DNA of 64,000 nucleotides, taken from contig VCAZ01000126.1 in the NCBI GenBank assembly GCA_005784505.1, forward strand, positions 118,501-182,500, given 5' to 3'. Each line of letters begins with the position of its first letter. The first letter of the stretch is position 1. Source of the stretch: Bagarius yarrelli. Lineage: Eukaryota > Chordata > Actinopteri > Siluriformes > Sisoridae. Shown piece after piece: positions 58,201 to 64,000 of this stretch. The notes under the pieces are model-generated. The model saw nothing but the letters and a program-made list of their open reading frames with translations. It ran no database searches and was not told the DNA's origin. The translations under genes were made by a program, and so were the position numbers.

Positions 58201-58369
58201 CATTTTATTTAAGGAAACATCCTTTCTCTAAAAAGAAAAGGCACGAGCTACAGATGTTCTTAATACATCCGGTCAAAATCCCATAATAATCCCATCTGGA
58301 TACAATCTTATAATAATTCCGGTGCTATGGAGGGGGGCGTGGCTTTTTAAACGATCTGGAGTCTTTTGC
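58201..58369. other. Unique DNA upstream of the promoter
   Basis: Near-repeated words ATCCCATAATAATCCCATCT and TCTTATAATAATTCCGG; no gene. Confidence 0.4.
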
Positions 58370-59300
58370 TCGCATTTACACTGCATCAATCAAGCGACCC
58401 AATTCCGGTTTTTTTCCCCCTCCAATGTGGCACAGATGGGATATGACTCACGATTGTGTAAGCAGGAAAAACAATCACATGGATTCTGATATTTCTTTTA
58501 GATCGGATTCAGGTCTCGGATTCGTATGTGAAAATAAGTCGGATATGCGATGTAAGCAGACAGATCGTATTTTTAACTGTCAATCATGTGAGTCGAACGT
58601 CATTGAATATAAGAGATGGTGGCGCATGACGCCAACTCGGGTGGACACCACCAGTGAGTTCGAGCAACGGTGGTACTTGTTCTTAGTTTAATATCTGACA
58701 CGTCCCCTACCCAGGGACCATATATATTAAATTAATTTAGAATGGAATAAGGGTTTGCTCTGTCCACTCCACGCATCGACCCGGTATTGCAGTACCCCCC
58801 CAGCAACAGTGCAGTCCTCCGGGGTTAAGGAGTTGTTGATTGGAAGACCGGAAAGACCTAGGGTTCAAGCCCCACTGCCACCAAGTCCCCCACTGTTAGG
58901 TCCTTGAGCAAGACTCCTAACCCTTCCTGTTCCATTGCTGACCCTGTGTCCTGACCCCAACCTTCCAAGGTGGGATATACAAAGAAGAATGTCAGTGCTA
59001 CATTCTCCCAGGCTTTTTCCTCCACCTAAAGAGATCAGTGTTTTTCCGACCTTTAAATATGATGCAGAAGCAAAATACTGAATAATTATTTCTTCTTCGT
59101 TTATTCTGTCCATTGATTATCAGACCGTTTTTACTTGTCAGTATGTCTATCGGACACGGGTCCGTTTTCAAAGAAGACCGAAAAAATTGGATATAGTCAG
59201 AAAATCGGATTTGGGCATCAAGACCTGCAGTAGCCGTATGTCTATGGCATTGTTCAGAGGGTCGGTCCAAATAGGGCCGGCCATAATCCACCATCTTCCA
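58370..59300. mobile_element. Inverted-repeat element split by a SINE
   Basis: The left half (58370-58700) begins ACACTGCATCAATCAAGCGA CCCAATTCCGG. The reverse complement of the right half (59105-59300) reads GCTACTGCAGGTCTTGATGC CCAAATCCGATTTT, an imperfect match. Both halves repeat GATTCGGA/TCGGATT words. This fits a palindromic non-autonomous DNA element; a SINE and some unique sequence lie between the halves. Confidence 0.45.
58815..59002 (+). mobile_element. tRNA-derived SINE, type with GGGATATACAAAG tail
   Basis: B box GGGTTCAAGCCCC, core CCACTGTTAGGTCCTTGAGC AAGACTCCTAACCC, then GCTGACCCTGTGTCCTGACC CCAACC and GGTGGGATATACAAAGAAGA. Same type as the copy at 34168-34434. Confidence 0.8.
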
Positions 59301-59744
59301 CCAATCACCCCCACCCCCTGCAAGCCATATCTGTAGTCGTTGTTTGGGGACACCATGTCCAAACAGTAATTTAAAGAAAGACTATAAATATACTATAATA
59401 TTTAAGTTTTGAAAACTCATTTTTTTATTGCCAACTTGAAGGTCATTGGTTTATTCCTGATCCCAGATTCTCCTCGTGTTGACCTGAGTTCCTTTTCTTT
59501 GTCTCTGAAAATGTTTCTAAAACATTTTACAGCTCGATTAGCTAGAAGCAAGTGAATTTAATACACAGGAGTTCTACCATCATTAGTTACAAAGCAATCA
59601 AGTGAGCTACAAATGATGCAGTAATTATAACTAACAACACACACACAAATTACCATAATAGAGTAACCCGAGTAACTTTGGGAGTTATTGTACTCAGGAA
59701 ATACAGTACATCTGAATAAACCTTCACATGCACACGTGTGGGAG
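59301..59744. other. Unique DNA
   Basis: No gene recognised. Confidence 0.4.
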
Positions 59745-59865
59745 TTTAGGAAGGGTTAGGGGCCTTACTCAAGGGCCCGTTGGTGGCAGCTGGGTAGTAT
59801 TTAAGCTTAAGGCTTATTTAACAATTATTTACAGCCTTAACAGTTTGACAACCACCACCATAGAT
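59745..59865 (-). mobile_element. SINE fragment
   Basis: The plus strand has GGAAGGGTTAGGGGCCTTAC TCAAGGGCCCGTTGGTGGCAGCTGGG, the reversed core. The tail is missing and the head badly diverged, with an internal duplication (TTAAGCTTAAGG). Confidence 0.6.
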
Positions 59866-60036
59866 GGTTTAAAAACATAGTGGGGTTTTTTTTATCTAGT
59901 GAATAGTGATCAAGTATGGACCTTGGGGACTATTTCAGATTTCGAACAAGGATTTTAATTTAAAGCAGGAATAAATCAAATTAAATAAGATAAAGAGTGA
60001 TTATTTTTGGTCCAATCGCTATTAATAATACTCCAA
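59866..60036. other. Unique AT-rich DNA
   Basis: Nothing recognised. Confidence 0.4.
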
Positions 60037-60208
60037 ATACATTTGGCAGACGCCCTTATCCAGAGCAGCTTACATTTATCCAAGTGAGCAATTGGGGGTT
60101 AAGGGCCTTGGTCAGGGGCCCAACAGTGGTGGCTTGGTGGAGCTGGGAATTGAACCCACAATCTTTGGATTGGTAAATCAACATCTTAACCATAAGCCAC
60201 CAGTTCCT
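60037..60208 (-). mobile_element. tRNA-derived SINE, near full length and best preserved
   Basis: The plus strand runs from the reversed tail CATTTGGCAGACGCCCTTAT CCAGAGCAGCTTACATTT through GGGGGTTAAGGGCCTTGGTC AGGGGCCCAACAGTGGTGGC, then the reversed B box GGGAATTGAACCCACA and the head CTTAACCATAAGCCACC. Low divergence suggests a fairly recent insertion. Confidence 0.9.
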
Positions 60209-60700
60209 TCAAATAACAGAATGCATAGAAGCCCTCATTGTGAGGTGGAACATAACAGCGTCATGTCCACCCCTTCGACTCGACCTGCCAGAAAAAGCAG
60301 AACAAGCTGTTGAGATGTAAAACCCAAACTGGAGGCAGCGCCCAAAAATATCACCAACAGTTGTAAGGTATTGAAATCATTACTTTAGGACTGGAAAACT
60401 TCCTCGTCAGTTCTTTTGGGTGAATACGGTTATTACTGTATTAGATTGAGATGATCACTCACTTATATTGCTCTTAATTAAAACCAGAATCGGCCTCTTG
60501 GTTCTTTCTAATGACTGGGAAGCCAATTGCTTCTGATACTTTCTTGACCTTAAATGAAGACACATTTCACTCATCGGTTCACCCACTGGCTTTGTTCCAG
60601 GACTGTTTCAAAACACGCCCTAATCGACTCCCTCTTGCCATTCTGCTTCGGGAAAATTTGCCTTTGCAATGTTAAAGATGTAGTTAGTGAGTTAGTTTGT
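60209..60700. other. Unique DNA
   Basis: No gene recognised. Confidence 0.4.
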
Positions 60701-60731
<31 letters not shown>

Positions 60732-60746
60732 GGGGGGGGGGGGGGG
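60701..60746. repeat. Poly-G run (45 G with one T)
   Basis: G at 60701-60730, T at 60731, G at 60732-60746. Strong quadruplex former and likely sequencing or assembly hazard. Confidence 0.95.
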
Positions 60747-62327
60747 AATAATTTGAAGCATGTTCTTCCAATAAAAACCCCCCCCAAATTTAATTATCTC
60801 CATCGTTTAACGTTTAATGGAAATCCCTTACAACTCGTTGAAAGCGTATCCAAATGATAATAAAGGAGACCAGGCTTTTATACAGGTCGGGAAAATAAAG
60901 GTGGAAAAATTTGGTAAATGTTGGTCATCCAGACACGACTGCAAACTTAAGCTCATCACGTCATCGTGCGACCTTTGAAATATTGCGCCAGAGTAGACAA
61001 CGCTTGTGGTTTTTTCTGTCCTTGGGTGTGAATTTTCTCTTCTGCCGCTCGAGCGACATGTTATTCCGCCAAGACATGAAGAGAAGCCGAGAAGAACCTT
61101 AACGTCTAAATACCTTTCCCGCAGCTATTTATTAAAGCTGTTTGTGGATAACTTTTTCAATGTTTTGTGTCATTAGTTGGTGCTAAACTCCATGATAGAC
61201 ACATTTGCATACAATCAAAGCAGCGGCGAGGGGCAGAGCGTGATAAAGAGTCTGACTGGAGCCCAGGCTAATACACTCAGCCTTGACAATGAGCTACGGC
61301 TTCGAGGATGTTTACACGTTCGCGGTGTACAGACAGCAGACGACATACAAGCCGCCGTGAAAACCTCTCATCCGAGGTGTGTGTTATTGTACGTTGGTGT
61401 GTTTACCATGGCAAGGGTTCAAATTAATTGCCGGCAAGTGTTTTTCTTCCTCACCCCTGCTTGTACTTGTTATTTGTTTGAGGAGTCAATTAGTGCATTG
61501 CTACGCTTTTTGTCCTCTTGAACGAATACTTCTGCGTCATCTTAATTATCCTTTACATCTAACGCATGTGCGTGATTCACACACACGCACACACACACAC
61601 TCCAAACTGGTTTCTAATAAAATTCTAAGAGGACGGTTGCGAAACTACAATAATGAACAATTCAAATATGATTATAGCTCCGCCGATGCTTAACCAGGTT
61701 ACCATGGGAACGGCCACCAGTCATGGTGCAAACGTTACCGGTTAAAACCCTATATGAGTGTATTCAAAGCAGACAAATTCAAAGCTACAACCAGGCCACT
61801 CCAACGACGGTGGCTTAAGCATGAGGTCCGACGTTGTGTTATAGCTGTTGTTATGAAGTTTGAGATGTTTTCCAATATTGGAGCGATATTCCGGCTTATT
61901 AAAGGTTGGGATGCAAAGCACTGCTTTAGTAAAGCGTCTGAAAAAACAAATCCTGTCTTTACATATCTGATAATAAATACTCTGATTTTAGGAAATAGTT
62001 CTAGTATTTATCAGGGTTTTAATAATAAGTGAGTATATATGAAATACCGTCTTAGAATTGAAGAGAGTTTCTCAGTACAGGGTTGAAAAAAGACCGACTA
62101 TCGGTTAGTGATACAACATGCTTAGATCTAAACTTAGCAGACACACACTTACACACTGGTTGAATCATTTTTATCAATATTCCAGCTTTGCATTGACCAA
62201 CTCTTTGATGCTGTGCAGCTTTGACCTTTTCAGCATCAGGAACCTTTTCAACCTCCATGTGAAGAATAGCCTGATCTGTTCTCTGGCACTGTAAGAAAAC
62301 CTGGGCCAGAGTACTGTTTGTTCTTGA

Positions 62328-62331
<4 letters not shown>
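60747..62331. other. Unique DNA, no gene recognised
   Basis: Short CA run at 61582-61600. The part 61160-61340 is high-complexity and GC-balanced with ATTTGCATACAATCAAAGCA and could be conserved. Plus-strand frames at 61177-61521 and 61754-62032 have no recognisable domain. Confidence 0.4.

Positions 62332-62389
<58 letters not shown>
62332..62389. repeat. (GT)n microsatellite
   Basis: About 29 uninterrupted GT units. Confidence 0.95.
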
Positions 62390-62390
<1 letters not shown>

Positions 62391-62508
62391 TGTGATGTGG
62401 TGACATACAGCATATTTATACAGTATATATATAAATTTGTTGTGTTGCCACAAAGCCAGAATTTATTGTATGTTTACTAGAATTAAGAGACCCAAACACT
62501 GTTCCGAC
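62390..62508. other. Unique DNA
   Basis: Nothing recognised. Confidence 0.4.
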
Positions 62509-63749
62509 AAGAAGGAATGTAGGGTTTAATGAATAAAGGGTTGGGAAATAAAGGGTTTAGGGAACAAGAAGGAATGTAGGCTTTAGGGAATAAAAAGTAA
62601 TGTAGGGTTTAGGAGATTAAAAGGTTTAGAAAATAAGAAGAATTATAGGGTTTAGGGGATAAAAACGTTTAGGCAATAAGAAGGAATGTAGGGTTTCAAA
62701 AATAAAGGGTTAGGGAATAAAGGGTTAAGGGAATACGAAGGAATGTAGGGTTTAGTGAAAAAGAAGGAATGTAGGGTTTAGGGATGAAAAAGGTTTAGGG
62801 AGTAAGAAGAAATGTAGGGTTTGGGTTATAAAGAAGTATAATGGGGTTAAGGGAATGAAGGAGTATAAAGGGTTTAGGGAATAAGGGAGTATAACGGGAT
62901 AAGGGAATGAGAAGGAATGTAGGGCTTAAGGAAAAAAGAAGTATAAAGGGTTTACAGAATAAAGGAGTATAAAGGGTTTAGGGAATAAAAAGGAATGTAG
63001 GGTTTACAGAATAAAGGAGTATAAAGGGTTTAGGGAATAAAAAGGAATGTAGGGTTTAGGGAATAAATGAGTATAAACGGGTAAGGAAATAAAGGAGTAT
63101 AACAGGTTATGGGGATTGAGAAGGAATGTATAGTTTAGAGAATAAAGGAGTATAAATGGTTAAGAGAATAAGAAGGAATGCAGGGCTTAGGGAATAAAGG
63201 TATATAAAGGGTTTAGGGAATAAGAAGGAATGTAGGGTTTACAGAATAAAGGAGTATAAAGGGTTTAGGGAATAAAAAGGAGTGTAGGGTTTGGAAATAA
63301 GAAGGAATGTAGGGTTTAGGGAATAAGAAGGAATGTAGGGTTTGGGGAATAAGAAGGAATGTAGGGTTTAGGGAATAAGAAGGAATGTAGGGTTTAGGGA
63401 ATAAGAGAGAATGTAGGGTTTATAGAATAAAGGGGTATAAAGGGGTTTAGGGAATAAGAAGGAATGTAGGGTTTAGGGAATAAGAAGGAATGTAGGGTTT
63501 ATAGAATAAAGGGGTATAAAGGGGTTTAGGGAATAAGAAGGAATGTAGGGTTTAGGGAATAAGAAGGAATGTAGGGTTTTATAGAATAAAGGAGTATAAA
63601 GGGTTTAGGGAATAAGAAGGAATGTAGGGTTTAGGGAATAAGAAGGAATGTAGGGTTTATAGAATAAAGGGGTATAAAGGGGTTTAGGGAGTAAGAAGGA
63701 ATGTAGGGTTTAGGGAATAAGAAGGAATGTAGGGTTTAGGGAATATAGG
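62509..63749. repeat. 26-bp minisatellite with a telomere-like word
   Basis: About 1.24 kb of tandem units GGAATGTAGGGTTTAGGG plus AATAAGAA (26 bp), mixed with variants ending AATAAAGGAGTATAAAG. Units become more uniform toward 63300-63730. Each contains GGGTTTAGGG, but the hexamer TTAGGG is not itself in tandem, so this is not a true interstitial telomere. Confidence 0.95.
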
Positions 63750-64000
63750 CTTAAACACATGGCTGTGAGGTGGAAAGCCCCCCCGTAATGTAATGCCAGT
63801 CTACTGCACAGCTCTGCAGACACAACCGTTGGTATGCTCGTTTATGCCGTGGGGTAATTTATAGCGACCAAACAATTTATTGGAGTGTTTTGGGAGGTTG
63901 GTAGAAACCAGCGACCTTTTAGAAAAAAACAAAAAACAGTCCACAGAAAGAACATGTGAAACTTCATATATAGAAAAACTCAAGTTACGGATTGATCTGT
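63750..64000. other. Unique DNA at the window end
   Basis: No gene recognised; the window ends here. Confidence 0.4.

Noticed and set aside
57937..58212. 91-codon plus-strand frame in the CpG-rich region
   Set aside because: It lies on the opposite strand of a likely promoter, ends in a GA repeat and has no domain.
62509..63749. Interstitial telomere
   Set aside because: The TTAGGG hexamer is not in tandem; the period is 26 bp.

Overview
This window is vertebrate nuclear DNA, almost certainly from a ray-finned fish. It is largely non-coding and holds dozens of long (CA)n/(GT)n and (GA)n microsatellites, at least 13 tRNA-derived SINE copies or fragments of types common in otophysan fishes (catfishes, carps and relatives), a decayed Tc1/mariner transposon, a hAT-type MITE with an 8-bp target duplication, other MITE families, a gypsy-like solo LTR and several minisatellites. 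It has no operons, ribosome binding sites, CRISPR arrays or other prokaryotic features. The SINE types fit a catfish-like otophysan best, but the species cannot be fixed from sequence alone.

Only one protein-coding segment can be supported: a first coding exon on the minus strand at 57508-57613. It encodes a 35-residue signal peptide, has a good start context (ACC before ATG) and ends at a near-consensus splice donor (G/GTAAGT). A CpG-containing stretch with an ETS/YY1-like motif pair lies just upstream, at about 57.93-58.18 kb, and is the likely promoter. If this is right, everything from 57507 leftward to at least position 1 is the first intron (more than 57 kb). That would fit a large developmental or neural receptor or adhesion gene. 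I cannot name the gene securely. Most other reading frames of 60-250 codons are translations of simple repeats or minisatellites, or are of chance length.

Layout. 0-2.3 kb: microsatellite-dense, with one copy of a MITE-like family. 3.3-4.3 kb: dead Tc1 element. 4.3-15 kb: mostly unique DNA with possible conserved non-coding blocks, a hAT MITE, a CTCF-type site and a purine-rich tract. 15.1-16.1 kb: 36-bp minisatellite. 17.2-18.4 kb: 17-bp minisatellite. 20.9-21.5 kb: about 145-bp tandem repeat. 22.3-26.3 kb: facing CA and GT microsatellites and a T-rich tract. 28.2-30.1 kb: minisatellite with an inserted hAT MITE, solo LTR and tRNA-L2 SINE. 31.5-31.95 kb: 28-bp minisatellite. 33.9-34.9 kb: SINE and MITE cluster. 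37-49.2 kb: unique DNA with MITEs and nested SINEs. 49.2-57.5 kb: unique DNA, homopolymers and microsatellites. 57.5-58.2 kb: exon 1 and promoter. 58.4-60.2 kb: inverted-repeat element split by a SINE, and two more SINEs. 62.5-63.75 kb: 26-bp minisatellite carrying TTTAGGG in each unit.

I found no evidence of an undescribed biological system. The points most worth checking are the exon with its polycysteine tract and adjacent UG repeat, the nested mobile elements, and the minisatellites.
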